A stretch of 64,000 nt of DNA from positions 248,001-312,000 of the forward strand of contig NZ_RCCS01000004.1 of the NCBI RefSeq assembly GCF_003664185.1. The letters run 5' to 3'. This stretch comes from Tenacibaculum discolor. GTDB taxonomy: Bacteria > Bacteroidota > Bacteroidia > Flavobacteriales > Flavobacteriaceae. Made by a program: the position numbers and the translations under genes. A model generated the notes under the pieces. That model made no database searches. It was not told where the DNA came from and saw only the letters and a program-made list of their open reading frames with translations. Positions 35,362 through 44,609 of this stretch are shown piece after piece. Every line of letters begins with the position of its first letter. Position 1 is the stretch's first letter.

Positions 35362-37467
35362 TTATCGCTTCCTTTGTAAAATAGTTAATCCTACTCGTAT
35401 TTTTTCATACGGAACTTTTTCTCCTAAAAACTCAAAATAGGGTTTTAAAGTTGTTTCGTTTTTCAATACTTTTTTTGCATTTGCAACAAGTGCTAAAGTA
35501 TCAGCTTCAATAAATTCATCTAAACTCACATCTTTTCCTTCTAAATATAGCTTGGATAAATGAGAAAAAATGGTGGTGGGTTTTAATCCTCTATTTTCAG
35601 CTATTTCATCAACCGTAAACCCTTCTTTATACAACTTAAACGTTTCTAAAGTAGTGTCTTTTTTAGTTCGTTTCTTTTCGTTTAAAAAAGTTTTAATCTC
35701 TTCCATAAACTCAGCCCCATAAACTTCTAGTTTTCGTTGCCCTACTCCACTAATGGCTAAAAACTCTTCGTCAGATTGTGGTCTTTCGTTTTCTATTTCT
35801 CTAAGAGTCGCATCATTAAAAACTAAATATGCTGCTATATCTTCTTCTTGAGCAATACGATAACGTAATTTTCGCAAACGTTCAAATAACGTATCCTTAA
35901 CTGCTTTTTTCTTTTTCTCTTTTGTTACCGTTTTTACTTCTTTTGTAAACTCTACTGGTGTTGTTAATTGTACTTTTTCACCTTCAAAAAGCACTTTATT
36001 TGAGAACTCCGTTAGTTGCAAACTATTATTTAAATGAAAAGCAATTTGACAATACCCTTGATTTGTTAACTGAATTAAATAGTGTTGCCAATCTCTCCAA
36101 GAAATATCATTACCTACACCATAGGTTTTTAGCTTATCGTAATTCTTATCTAAGACGGTCGCATTTTTGGCTCCTCTTAATACATCAATTACGGTTCCCA
36201 TAGCTTCTTTTCCTTGTAATCGATAAATAGCTGAGAGTCCTTTTTGCGCAATAACAGTACCATCAAAAAACTGTGGCGGGTTTTTACATACATCGCAATT
36301 CCCACAGTTTTCTTCTATGAGTTCTCCAAAATAGCTCAGCAATATTTTTCTTCGGCAAACCGTGGCTTCAGCGAATTGCTTCATCCTTTCTAATTTTGCC
36401 TCTTGCACTTCTTTATTTCCTGTTTTTTCAATAAACTGGCGTAACTGTATAACATCTGCATAACTATGAAATAATAAAGCTTTTGCTGGTAAACCATCAC
36501 GACCTGAACGTCCAATTTCTTGATAATATCCTTCTATATTTTTAGGCATATTATAGTGAATTACCCAACGAACATTCGATTTGTCAATTCCCATTCCAAA
36601 TGCAATGGTAGCACAAATTACCTCGCAATCATCTTTGATAAAATCTTCTTGTGTTTGGGCTCTTTCTTCAAATGATAATCCAGCATGGTACGCTTTTGCA
36701 TCGATGTTATTTTGTTGTAATTTACTAGCTAGTTGCTCTGTAGCCTTTCTACTCAAACAATAAATTATTCCTGCTTCATTAGGTCTTTTCTGAATAAATT
36801 TGATGATTTGCTGCACTCTATCGTTTGCAGGACGCACTTCTAAGGCTATATTCTCTCTATTAAAAGAACTAATAAACTGTGTAGCATAAGGTACAGCTAA
36901 CTGTTCTAAAATATCTTGTTGCGTAGCTTTATCTGCAGTTGCTGTTAAGGCTACAATTGGAGTTTCTGGTAGCGACTTTTTAAGAAATGCTAATTGTTTG
37001 TATGAAGGACGAAAATCGTGCCCCCAAGCAGAAATACAGTGCGCCTCATCGACTGCTATGCAACTTATGTAAGATTGGTTCAATACATTTTGGAGTAATG
37101 ATAAACTTTCTGGTGCTACATATAATAGTTTTATGCTTTTTGAAGCTATTGCATCGAACACTTCTTGCTGCTCTTGGGTAGATTGACTACTATTAAAAAA
37201 AGTTGCGGGAATTCCGTTTGCTTTTAAACTATCTACTTGATCTTTCATCAAGGCTATTAACGGAGAAATAACTAAAGTAACTCCTTCAAAAAACAAGGCT
37301 GGTAGTTGATAACAAATAGACTTTCCTCCTCCTGTTGGCATAATAACCAACGTATCTTTTTTTGCTAATATATTTTCAATAATAGCTTGTTGCTCTAAAC
37401 GAAAACTATCGTATCCAAAATTTACCTTTAATTTTTCTAACAATTCTTGTTCTGTAATCTGCATCAT
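35362..37467 (-). CDS. recQ: RecQ-family ATP-dependent DNA helicase
   Basis: A 701-residue 3'-5' helicase in recombination repair. It has motif I MPTGGGKSICYQLPA (about 40-55), motif II DEAHCISAWGHDFRP, motif VI QEIGRSGRDG, a zinc-binding region (CRRKILLSYFG and NCGNCDVC, about 375-405), a winged helix, an HRDC-like domain (about 530-600) and a C-terminal HTH_40-like region (FKLYKEGFTVDEIAENRGL). A second RecQ may exist elsewhere. A -7 box lies at 37472-37479, four bases from the ATG; the second ATG at 37464 is also possible. Confidence 0.93.
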   Translation of the reverse strand: MMQITEQELLEKLKVNFGYDSFRLEQQAIIENILAKKDTLVIMPTGGGKSICYQLPALFFEGVTLVISPLIALMKDQVDSLKANGIPATFFNSSQSTQEQQEVFDAIASKSIKLLYVAPESLSLLQNVLNQSYISCIAVDEAHCISAWGHDFRPSYKQLAFLKKSLPETPIVALTATADKATQQDILEQLAVPYATQFISSFNRENIALEVRPANDRVQQIIKFIQKRPNEAGIIYCLSRKATEQLASKLQQNNIDAKAYHAGLSFEERAQTQEDFIKDDCEVICATIAFGMGIDKSNVRWVIHYNMPKNIEGYYQEIGRSGRDGLPAKALLFHSYADVIQLRQFIEKTGNKEVQEAKLERMKQFAEATVCRRKILLSYFGELIEENCGNCDVCKNPPQFFDGTVIAQKGLSAIYRLQGKEAMGTVIDVLRGAKNATVLDKNYDKLKTYGVGNDISWRDWQHYLIQLTNQGYCQIAFHLNNSLQLTEFSNKVLFEGEKVQLTTPVEFTKEVKTVTKEKKKKAVKDTLFERLRKLRYRIAQEEDIAAYLVFNDATLREIENERPQSDEEFLAISGVGQRKLEVYGAEFMEEIKTFLNEKKRTKKDTTLETFKLYKEGFTVDEIAENRGLKPTTIFSHLSKLYLEGKDVSLDEFIEADTLALVANAKKVLKNETTLKPYFEFLGEKVPYEKIRVGLTILQRKR

Positions 37468-37471
37468 TTGG

Positions 37472-37479
37472 CAAAAATA
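37472..37479 (-). promoter_or_regulatory. -7 promoter box for recQ
   Basis: TATTTTTG on the minus strand, a full TAnnTTTG match, placed between the terminator of the S41 gene and the recQ start. The transcription start would fall at or next to the ATG. Confidence 0.45.
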
Positions 37480-37489
37480 GGAATAAAAA

Positions 37490-37515
37490 AAGCGCAGAGT
37501 TTAAACTCTACGCTT
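37490..37515 (-). terminator. Terminator of the tricorn-like protease gene
   Basis: AAGCG-C-AGAGTTT (37490-37502) pairs with AAACTCT-A-CGCTT (37503-37515) with one mismatch. On the minus strand it is followed by TTTTTT. Confidence 0.75.
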
Positions 37516-37535
37516 GATCTTATTTTTAGTTATTA

Positions 37536-40500
37536 TTACTTAATATCTTGTAACAACACCTCAACTGCTTTTTTTAATTGAGCATCTTCTCCTCTATCCT
37601 TCCATCCTGGTGCGTTTTTTACTAAATAATCTGGTACTGCTGGGGCCTCGTTCTCCATATTCTTTCCAGATTTTTTCACATACCACGCTCTAAATGGCAT
37701 ACGAATATACCCGTTTTGCAAACGTTTACCTCCTGTAGAAATTACTGCTCCAAAAGTTGGTTGCCCTACTAATTTTCCTAAACCTAAATTTTTGAACGCG
37801 TGCGAGAAAATCTCTGCATTTGAATAACTATTTTCATTACATAAAGCTACCATAGGTTTTGTGTTTACAGATAAAATAGCTCGCTCATTAAATGGATAAT
37901 TTCCTTTAAATTTCTGATGATTTTTTAAACTTTTAGCTGCTCCTCTTGGTACTGTATATGCATGTTGGTCTACATTTAATACCGCCATTAATCGGTCTGT
38001 AGTCCAACCACCACCGTTATAACGTACATCAATTACAATTCCTTTTTTACCATACCCACTTGCTTTTAGTTCACGTTCAAAACGCTCAAAACTTGGCATA
38101 TTCATTCCTTGAATATGAATATATCCTAATTGACCATTTGAATACTCATCTACCAATTTCTTTCTAGAATTTACCCATTCTTCATATTGCAGCCTTCTTA
38201 ACGATCTTTCTGGACGTAACACTACATCTTTACCATTATCTAAACTCAATAAAATCTCTTTTGATTGTGTATTCTTTAGTAAACTGTAAAAATTCGTATT
38301 CTTTTTAATTTCTTGTCCATTAATAGCTGTAATAATATCTCCTACTTTTAATTTACTTGTAGATTTATCTGCTACTGAATTTGGTAACACATAAGATACC
38401 TTAACTCCTTTTTTAGTATTCTCTACTTCTAATCCTAATACTCCAACCTTATCATTTGTATTTCTTGGCGCACTTCCACGGTAGCCCATATGACTCGCGT
38501 TTAATTGTCCTAGCAACAAATTAAACATATATGTGTAATCTTGTTGTGTAGTTGCTGACAATACCCATGGCTTATATTTTTTTACCAAGGCATTCCAATT
38601 ATAACCATGAAATTCTGGATCATAAAAGCCAGTGGTCAATGCTCGTATACCTTCTTCAAAAACCTGCTGAAAAACTTCGTCTCTGTGAGTAGTGTAAGTA
38701 GCAGTGTGTGGTAATCTTGTTACCTTATCTGATTTTGTGTTTAATTCAGCTAATCTTCCTTTTGAAGTAAAGTAAATTTTCCCTTTATTTTCAGTAAAGT
38801 TTCTTGCGTTGGCTACACCTTTAACTAATTTTGGTTTGCTACCGTCCCATTTAACTTTATATGTACTTCTTTTTTCTGTAGCAGGGTTAGTTGCTGAAAA
38901 ATAAATAAAATCACTATCAGCACTAAATACTGGACTATACTCATCATCTTGTAAAGAAGTAACCTGTACTAAGCGATCATAAATTTTGTCCTCATCTATT
39001 TTTACTACTACTTCTTTTTTCTTCTTTTTCTTTCCTTTTTTTGCTTCTTTCTCTTTAGAAGGTTCTATTTTCTTCTCAGGATAATAAGATCCTTCCTCGT
39101 GGTCTAACTTCGATTTCTCCCAATCAGACTTTTCTAACCAGACCATCCATACATCATAATTAATTCCGCTTCTGTTTGATAAAAACGCTAACTTTTTTCC
39201 GTCAGCACTCCAAACTGGATTACGGTCACTTCTTGGATGCATAGACACATTCATTTTGGTAGATGGTTTTTCAATTGACTGAATAAAAATTTCACTATCA
39301 AAATTTAAATCTTCTTGAGAATAGGCTATGTATCTACTATCTGGACTCCATGAAACTCCCTCTGCTGCTGCCCATGAGTTAGAGTATTCTTTAGCATTTG
39401 TTATTTTACCTTTTTTAACATCAGCAATCATTAAAATTCCTCTTCCTACTTGGTAAGCTATCTTCTTTCCGTCTGGAGAAACTAAGGAATATTCTATATC
39501 TTCTTTGTTATTGGTAAGCTTAGTAACTTTTGTTTTTAAACTACGGTGTAATCCTACTAAAGTATCTGTAGAAACGGCACTATACAATTGATAAACTCCA
39601 TCTCTATCAGAAGAAAAAACAACTGTTTTATCGTCTAACCACTGTGGATTAATATCTCTATAAGGATGCTTGCTTACATTGTTTGAACGCTTCTTTTCCT
39701 TATTGTTTTCCTTAACAAAGATTTCTCCATTAATTTCTAAAGCTACATTTTTACCATTCGGTGAAACCGCATAATTACTAATGTTTCCTGAAACTGTTTT
39801 GGTTTCTTCTTCTTCAAAACGATTGTCTGAAACAATATCTAAATTAACTTTTTGAGTTTTCCCATTTACTAATTTGAACGTATCAGCTCCACTAGTATAA
39901 ACAATTACCCCGCTGTTACTTACCGAAAATGTCTGTACACCATCTTTAGTTTGTCGCGTTAATTGAGTAGCTGTTCCACCAGCAGTTCCATTTGATGAAA
40001 TTGCTTGCTTATAAATATTATAACGTCCACTTTTTGCACCTATATAATATAAATTTCCGGCTGCATCCCAAGCTGGAGAATGATCGTTCTTATTACTTGT
40101 TGTTATTTGGTGATATTTTTTTGTTTCTGTATTGTATATCCAAATGTCACGTTGTGCAGAACCAGCATAATCTTCACGTGCAATACGACATGCTCCTTTG
40201 GTAAAAGCAATTAATTTTCCACTTGGTGATACGGAAGCCATTTCTCCATAAGCAGTTAATAAACGACGTGGTGTTTCTCCTTTTTTATTAACTACATACA
40301 TTTGTTTATCCCACTCTGGACCTCTTAATACACGGCCTGTAGTAAATACAACATCTCCTTCTTTTGTCCAATCCGTAGGTGTATTTGTTGTTGGATAATA
40401 TGTTAACTGTTTAGGAACTCCTCCTTTTACTGAAGTTACAAATACATTATCATTTCCTTTTCTATTTGATGAAAATGCAATTTCAGTTCCATCTGTACTC

Positions 40501-40706
40501 CAAACAGGGTTGCTTTCGTAACCTTTATGAATGGTCAACCTTTTTGTTTGCTGATTGTTAAAGTTATATAGCCAAATATCGCCATAATAACTGAATGCCA
40601 TTTGAGAAGCATCAGGGCTTATCACAGGCTTACGAATTAACGTATGTTGCGCAAATAAAAAATTACTTGCTATTAAAGCCACCCCTAAGAATATCTTTTT
40701 AGTCAT
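37536..40706 (-). CDS. Secreted tricorn-like S41 serine protease
   Basis: A 1056-residue protein with a signal peptide (MTKKIFLGVALIASNFLFAQ). Residues 25-550 hold WD40/PD40-type propeller blades (many repeats such as PVWSTDGTEIAFSSNRKGN and SPDGKKIAY). A Lys-rich linker follows (about 560-580, KKGKKKKKK). The C-terminal part has a PDZ-like segment (VLGLEVENTKKGVKVSYVLP), the core GYIHIQGMNMPSFERF, and NENSYSNAEIF with the nucleophile Ser near 960. It matches tricorn-protease homologues that trim peptides; here it would act in the periplasm or outside. It stands alone, with its own terminator. Confidence 0.88.
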   Translation of the reverse strand: MTKKIFLGVALIASNFLFAQHTLIRKPVISPDASQMAFSYYGDIWLYNFNNQQTKRLTIHKGYESNPVWSTDGTEIAFSSNRKGNDNVFVTSVKGGVPKQLTYYPTTNTPTDWTKEGDVVFTTGRVLRGPEWDKQMYVVNKKGETPRRLLTAYGEMASVSPSGKLIAFTKGACRIAREDYAGSAQRDIWIYNTETKKYHQITTSNKNDHSPAWDAAGNLYYIGAKSGRYNIYKQAISSNGTAGGTATQLTRQTKDGVQTFSVSNSGVIVYTSGADTFKLVNGKTQKVNLDIVSDNRFEEEETKTVSGNISNYAVSPNGKNVALEINGEIFVKENNKEKKRSNNVSKHPYRDINPQWLDDKTVVFSSDRDGVYQLYSAVSTDTLVGLHRSLKTKVTKLTNNKEDIEYSLVSPDGKKIAYQVGRGILMIADVKKGKITNAKEYSNSWAAAEGVSWSPDSRYIAYSQEDLNFDSEIFIQSIEKPSTKMNVSMHPRSDRNPVWSADGKKLAFLSNRSGINYDVWMVWLEKSDWEKSKLDHEEGSYYPEKKIEPSKEKEAKKGKKKKKKEVVVKIDEDKIYDRLVQVTSLQDDEYSPVFSADSDFIYFSATNPATEKRSTYKVKWDGSKPKLVKGVANARNFTENKGKIYFTSKGRLAELNTKSDKVTRLPHTATYTTHRDEVFQQVFEEGIRALTTGFYDPEFHGYNWNALVKKYKPWVLSATTQQDYTYMFNLLLGQLNASHMGYRGSAPRNTNDKVGVLGLEVENTKKGVKVSYVLPNSVADKSTSKLKVGDIITAINGQEIKKNTNFYSLLKNTQSKEILLSLDNGKDVVLRPERSLRRLQYEEWVNSRKKLVDEYSNGQLGYIHIQGMNMPSFERFERELKASGYGKKGIVIDVRYNGGGWTTDRLMAVLNVDQHAYTVPRGAAKSLKNHQKFKGNYPFNERAILSVNTKPMVALCNENSYSNAEIFSHAFKNLGLGKLVGQPTFGAVISTGGKRLQNGYIRMPFRAWYVKKSGKNMENEAPAVPDYLVKNAPGWKDRGEDAQLKKAVEVLLQDIK

Positions 40707-40774
40707 GTTGTTTGATTTTTTAAATCCCCAAATTACTTCATTATGACTAAAACTCTAATAAAATTAGGAATATA

Positions 40775-41545
40775 TTAACAGTTCTTAACAGTTTTCACAA
40801 AATCACCAATTCCTTCAACTCCCTTTTTTTCTAGCTCTTTTATAAAAGCTGAACCAATAATTGCTCCGTTTGCATATTCACAGGCAGTAGAGAATGTTTT
40901 ATGATCTGAAATACCAAAACCAACAATGAGCTTACTTTGTAAATTCATTGTTTGAATTCTTTTAAAATAATTGATTTGTTCTTCAGAAACTTCGCCTTTA
41001 GCACCTGTAATAGATGCTGAAGCAACTACATAAATAAAAGCATCTGATAAAGAGTCTATCTTACGGATGCGTTCATCTGAAGTATGCGGTGTAATTAAAA
41101 ACACATTCGTAATTCCGTAGTTTTTGAATAACTGTTGATAATGGTTCTCGTATTCAACCATAGGTAAATCGGGAATAATGACAGTATCAATTCCGCAATC
41201 TTTTACTTTTTTACAGAATTTATCTTCTCCATATTTAATAATTTGGTTCAAATAGCCCATTAATACCAAAGGCGTTTTATTTGAATCTTTAATCGACTCT
41301 AATTGCTTAAAAACAACATCGAGATTCATGCCATTTTTCAATGCTACATCACTACTATGCTGAATAGTAGGACCATCAGCCAATGGATCAGAATATGGCA
41401 AACCTACTTCTATAAAATCTACACTGTTTTTACCTAACTCTTCAATAATTTTAGTTGTATCGTCTAATTTTGGAAAACCTGCTGTAAAAAAAATTGATAG
41501 TAAATCGTTTTCTTTTTGATTGAATATATCTTGAATTGAGTTCAT
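40775..41545 (-). CDS. trpA: Tryptophan synthase alpha subunit
   Basis: Cleaves indole-glycerol phosphate to indole, which passes to TrpB. The 256-residue barrel has FIEVGLPYSDPLADGPTIQ with the catalytic Glu and Asp, and ITGAKGEVSEEQ in the loop that closes the site. It is the last gene of the trp operon, 33 bases after trpB. The gap holds a short TAGC-rich repeat. Confidence 0.95.
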   Translation of the reverse strand: MNSIQDIFNQKENDLLSIFFTAGFPKLDDTTKIIEELGKNSVDFIEVGLPYSDPLADGPTIQHSSDVALKNGMNLDVVFKQLESIKDSNKTPLVLMGYLNQIIKYGEDKFCKKVKDCGIDTVIIPDLPMVEYENHYQQLFKNYGITNVFLITPHTSDERIRKIDSLSDAFIYVVASASITGAKGEVSEEQINYFKRIQTMNLQSKLIVGFGISDHKTFSTACEYANGAIIGSAFIKELEKKGVEGIGDFVKTVKNC

Positions 41546-41581
41546 TTCTAATAGCTTTTAGCCATTAGCCAGAGGCTATTA
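41546..41581. repeat. Short TAGC-rich repeat between trpA and trpB
   Basis: The gap contains TAGCTTTTAGCCATTAGCC and then AGGCTATTAGC. AATAGC (41550-41555) can pair with GCTATT (41575-41580), so a hairpin is possible. Similar words occur in two other trp gaps. Confidence 0.5.
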
Positions 41582-42754
41582 GCTTAAATGTTTTATATAC
41601 GTTTCTAAATCTTTATCTCCTCTACCTGATAAATTTACCACCACAACTTGATCTTTTTGTAAATTCATTTTCGGTAATACTGCCAAGGCATGCGCACTTT
41701 CTAACGCAGGAATAATTCCTTCTATTTTTGTTAGCTCGTAGGCTGCATCTAAAGCTTCCTTATCAGTAGCATTCATAAACGTTGCGCGTTCTGTTTCATG
41801 TAAATAAGCATGCAAAGGACCAACTCCTGGATAATCCAATCCTGCTGAAATCGAATACGGTTCTACAATTTGTCCGTACTCATCTTGCATTAAAATGGTT
41901 TTACTTCCATGAATAACTCCTACTTCTCCTAATTGTGATGTCGCAGCACTTTCTCCAGAATTCACTCCTAATCCTGCTGCTTCAACTGCGATTAATTCCA
42001 CTTCTTCATCCTCTAAATAATGATAAAAAGCACCTGCAGCATTACTTCCTCCTCCTACACATGCTATAATAGTATCTGGATTCTCTTTACCTGTTTGTTC
42101 TTTTAGCTGTACTTTCATTTCTTCTGAAATTACTGCTTGTAAACGTGCTACCATATCCGGATATGGATGTGGCCCCACTACAGAACCTATTAAATAATAC
42201 GTATCTGGGTGTTGAATCCAATAACGAATCGCTTCATTGGTGGCGTCTTTTAAGGTTTTACTTCCACTCGTTGCAGCGACTACTGTTGCTCCTAGCATTT
42301 TCATACGTGCTACATTGGGTGATTGACGTTTAATATCGGTTTCTCCCATAAAAACAACGCACTCTAAGCCCATTAATGCACACACTGTTGCTGTAGCCAC
42401 TCCATGCTGACCTGCCCCAGTTTCTGCTAAAATTTTAGTCTTCCCTAAATGTTTTGCTATTAAAATCTGACCAATGGTGTTATTTACTTTATGCGCTCCT
42501 GTATGATTTAAATCTTCTCGCTTTAAATAAATAGTCGCTCCGTATTTCTCTGATAATCGTTTTGCTAAATACAACGGACTCGGACGACCAACATAGTGTT
42601 TTAATAAGTCTTTATATTCTTGCTGAAAAGTTTCAGACTCTATAATTTGTATATAATTGTCTTCTAACTCTTTTACATTTGGGTATAACAATTCTGGAAT
42701 AAATGCTCCTCCAAATTGTCCGTAATACCCGTTATTATCTGGTTGAAATTTCAT
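41579..42754 (-). CDS. trpB: Tryptophan synthase beta subunit
   Basis: Joins indole and serine to tryptophan with PLP. The 391-residue protein starts [23 protein letters not shown], has the PLP lysine in [11 protein letters not shown], the substrate loop AETGAGQHG, and the phosphate-binding GGGSNAAG. The stop falls within the repeat-bearing spacer before trpA. Four bases separate its ATG from the trpF stop. Confidence 0.97.
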   Translation of the reverse strand: MKFQPDNNGYYGQFGGAFIPELLYPNVKELEDNYIQIIESETFQQEYKDLLKHYVGRPSPLYLAKRLSEKYGATIYLKREDLNHTGAHKVNNTIGQILIAKHLGKTKILAETGAGQHGVATATVCALMGLECVVFMGETDIKRQSPNVARMKMLGATVVAATSGSKTLKDATNEAIRYWIQHPDTYYLIGSVVGPHPYPDMVARLQAVISEEMKVQLKEQTGKENPDTIIACVGGGSNAAGAFYHYLEDEEVELIAVEAAGLGVNSGESAATSQLGEVGVIHGSKTILMQDEYGQIVEPYSISAGLDYPGVGPLHAYLHETERATFMNATDKEALDAAYELTKIEGIIPALESAHALAVLPKMNLQKDQVVVVNLSGRGDKDLETYIKHLS

Positions 42755-42758
42755 ATGA

Positions 42759-42786
42759 TTAGCTTTTAGCTGTTAGCTTTTGGCAA
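42759..42786. repeat. TAGC-rich repeat forming the trpF C-terminus
   Basis: TTAGCTTTTAGCTGTTAGC followed by TTTTGGC, read on minus as the last trpF codons. It belongs to the same word family as the repeats in the trpA-trpB and trpG-trpE gaps. Confidence 0.5.
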
Positions 42787-43400
42787 TAAGCCTTAAACTG
42801 TTCTATTTTTTTTACTGATTTTATCCCTGGCTTTGTTTCAAACTTACTGTTCACATCAATGGCATAACAATGCTTAGATGCTGACGTTTTAAAAAACATG
42901 GTTAACTCATCTACTTCTTCCAAACCTATTCCACCGCTTAAGAAGTACCCTTTTGTTGAGTTATAATCTTTTAAAACTTGCCAATTAAATGTTATCCCAT
43001 TTCCTCCTCGCTCTTTTCCTTTAGTATCAAACAAAAAGTAATCAACTACTTCTTCGTACGGTTTTAAAAGCTCAAAATTGAATGCTCCTTTAATTCCAAA
43101 TACTTTTATGATTTCTACTTTTGGTAGATGTTGTTTTAACTCATTAATATACGCTACAGATTCATCTCCATGCAACTGAACTGCTTCTAACTGATATTCT
43201 TCAACTAATGAAACTACTATTTCTACATATTCATTTACAAAAACGCCTACTTTTTTGATTCCTTTGGGTAGTTTCGGAATGATACCTTCAAAATTTCTTG
43301 GAGATTTTTCATAGAAAATAAAGCCTAAATAATCAGGTTGTAATTCAGCTACTTGCTGAATATTTTCTACAAACTTCATCCCGCAAACTTTTAGTTTCAT
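42759..43400 (-). CDS. trpF: Phosphoribosylanthranilate isomerase
   Basis: Rearranges phosphoribosylanthranilate. The 213-residue barrel starts [16 protein letters not shown] with the catalytic Cys, has LQLHGDES and [17 protein letters not shown] with the catalytic Asp, and SGGIGLEEV. The last codons (QKLTAKS) are read from a TAGC-type repeat similar to those in other trp gaps, so the C-terminus appears to be built from repeat sequence. One base separates it from trpC. Confidence 0.95.
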   Translation of the reverse strand: MKLKVCGMKFVENIQQVAELQPDYLGFIFYEKSPRNFEGIIPKLPKGIKKVGVFVNEYVEIVVSLVEEYQLEAVQLHGDESVAYINELKQHLPKVEIIKVFGIKGAFNFELLKPYEEVVDYFLFDTKGKERGGNGITFNWQVLKDYNSTKGYFLSGGIGLEEVDELTMFFKTSASKHCYAIDVNSKFETKPGIKSVKKIEQFKAYCQKLTAKS

Positions 43401-43401
43401 A

Positions 43402-44190
43402 TTATCTAATTTGATCGATAAATTCTTGACATGCTTGTCCAGGGTTATCTGTTTTCATAAAATTTTCTCCTATTAAAAAACCATGAAAACCATGTTCTTT
43501 TAACCCCGTAATAATTCTTGGATCAGAAATTCCGCTTTCAGAAACCTTCACAACAGTATCAGGAATTTGATTTGCTAAGTTGATAGAGTGTTCTAAATCA
43601 ACTTCAAATGTTTTTAAGTTTCTATTATTAATTCCTATAATTTTATTGTCTAAATCTCCTATTTTATCTAAGTCTTCTTGTGTATGTACTTCGTACAATA
43701 CCTCTAAACCTAAGTCTGTAGCTAACTGTCCGTAATTTTTCAATTGTTCTGGCGTTAAACAAGTAGCTATTAGCAAAACAACATCAGCTCCAATAGCTTT
43801 TGCTTCCACGATTTGAAATCCGTCAACAATAAAGTCTTTTCTCAAAATTGGTTTTTGTTGGTTGATAATTCTCGCTTCCATCAAATCTGCCATCGTTCCT
43901 CCAAAGAAAGAAGTATCGGTTAAAATAGATTGTGCTGCTACATTAGCATCTAAATATCCGTGGGTTACTTCTGCAACTGTTGACTTGTCATTGATAATTC
44001 CCTTGGAAGGTGATTGACGTTTAAACTCGGCTATAATTCCTGTTGAATATGGCTCTAACAATGATTTTTTTAACGAGATTGGTTGTCTTTTAAAATTTGG
44101 ACTCTCCACCAGTTTTTTAACAGCAACCTCAGCTTTTATTTTTGCTACTTCTTGTTTTTTAAAGGCTATTATTTTATCTAGTATTGTCAT
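43402..44190 (-). CDS. trpC: Indole-3-glycerol-phosphate synthase
   Basis: Closes the indole ring from carboxyphenylamino-deoxyribulose phosphate. The 262-residue barrel has IIAEFKRQSPSKG with the substrate-binding Lys, ILRKDFIVDGFQI with the catalytic Lys, IGINNRNLKTF and VSESGI. It is monofunctional, with trpF encoded next to it rather than fused. Upstream lies the four-helix-bundle gene that splits it from trpD. Confidence 0.95.
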   Translation of the reverse strand: MTILDKIIAFKKQEVAKIKAEVAVKKLVESPNFKRQPISLKKSLLEPYSTGIIAEFKRQSPSKGIINDKSTVAEVTHGYLDANVAAQSILTDTSFFGGTMADLMEARIINQQKPILRKDFIVDGFQIVEAKAIGADVVLLIATCLTPEQLKNYGQLATDLGLEVLYEVHTQEDLDKIGDLDNKIIGINNRNLKTFEVDLEHSINLANQIPDTVVKVSESGISDPRIITGLKEHGFHGFLIGENFMKTDNPGQACQEFIDQIR

Positions 44191-44216
44191 ATCAATTATA
44201 AATTATGATTTTTTAA

Positions 44217-44570
44217 TTATGAATTACGAATTGTCTTTTGGATGCTTCCTATTATTTTAAGTATTTCCTCTGTATCATTTAAAAATGATTGTGCTGTATC
44301 TTTTGAAAGAAAACCAGTGTCTTTTAACAAACGAATCCAATAATGTGTTTCTCTTGCTTCTTTATATGCTATGGTTAGTTTAGCATAAAAATCTTTTCTG
44401 CTCTGCCCACCAATTGCTTCTTCTATATTCGCTCCAATTGATGTACCTGAACGTAATAATTGTTTACTTAAAACGAACTCCTTTCTCTCTTGTGATAAAT
44501 GTTTGTACAAGTTCACAGTTCTCACAGCAAAATCATAGCTCTTTTCCTGAATAATATTACCCTTTTTCAT
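44217..44570 (-). CDS. Four helix bundle protein (23S rRNA intervening-sequence type)
   Basis: A 117-residue protein (ATG at 44570, MKKGNIIQEKSYDFAVRTV). The family signature is clear: QLLRSGTSIGANIEEAIGG, then DFYAKLTIAYKEARETHYWIRLL. These proteins are encoded in intervening sequences of 23S rRNA in some bacteria and also as free genes. Here the gene sits in the trp operon between trpD and trpC, with AATTACGAATT and its inverted copies AATTCGTAATT at its two ends. Function unknown; no tryptophan role is expected. Confidence 0.85.
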   Translation of the reverse strand: MKKGNIIQEKSYDFAVRTVNLYKHLSQERKEFVLSKQLLRSGTSIGANIEEAIGGQSRKDFYAKLTIAYKEARETHYWIRLLKDTGFLSKDTAQSFLNDTEEILKIIGSIQKTIRNS

Positions 44571-44609
44571 AATTAACAATTTATAATTCGTAATTACTAA
44601 TTCGTAATT
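44222..44609. repeat. Inverted AATTACGAATT copies flanking the four-helix-bundle gene
   Basis: AATTACGAATT at 44222-44232 overlaps the last codons of the gene, and the reverse complement AATTCGTAATT occurs at 44585-44595 and 44599-44609 on its other side, inside the end of trpD. The surroundings on both sides are similarly AT-rich. The pattern suggests a discrete inserted unit. Confidence 0.5.
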
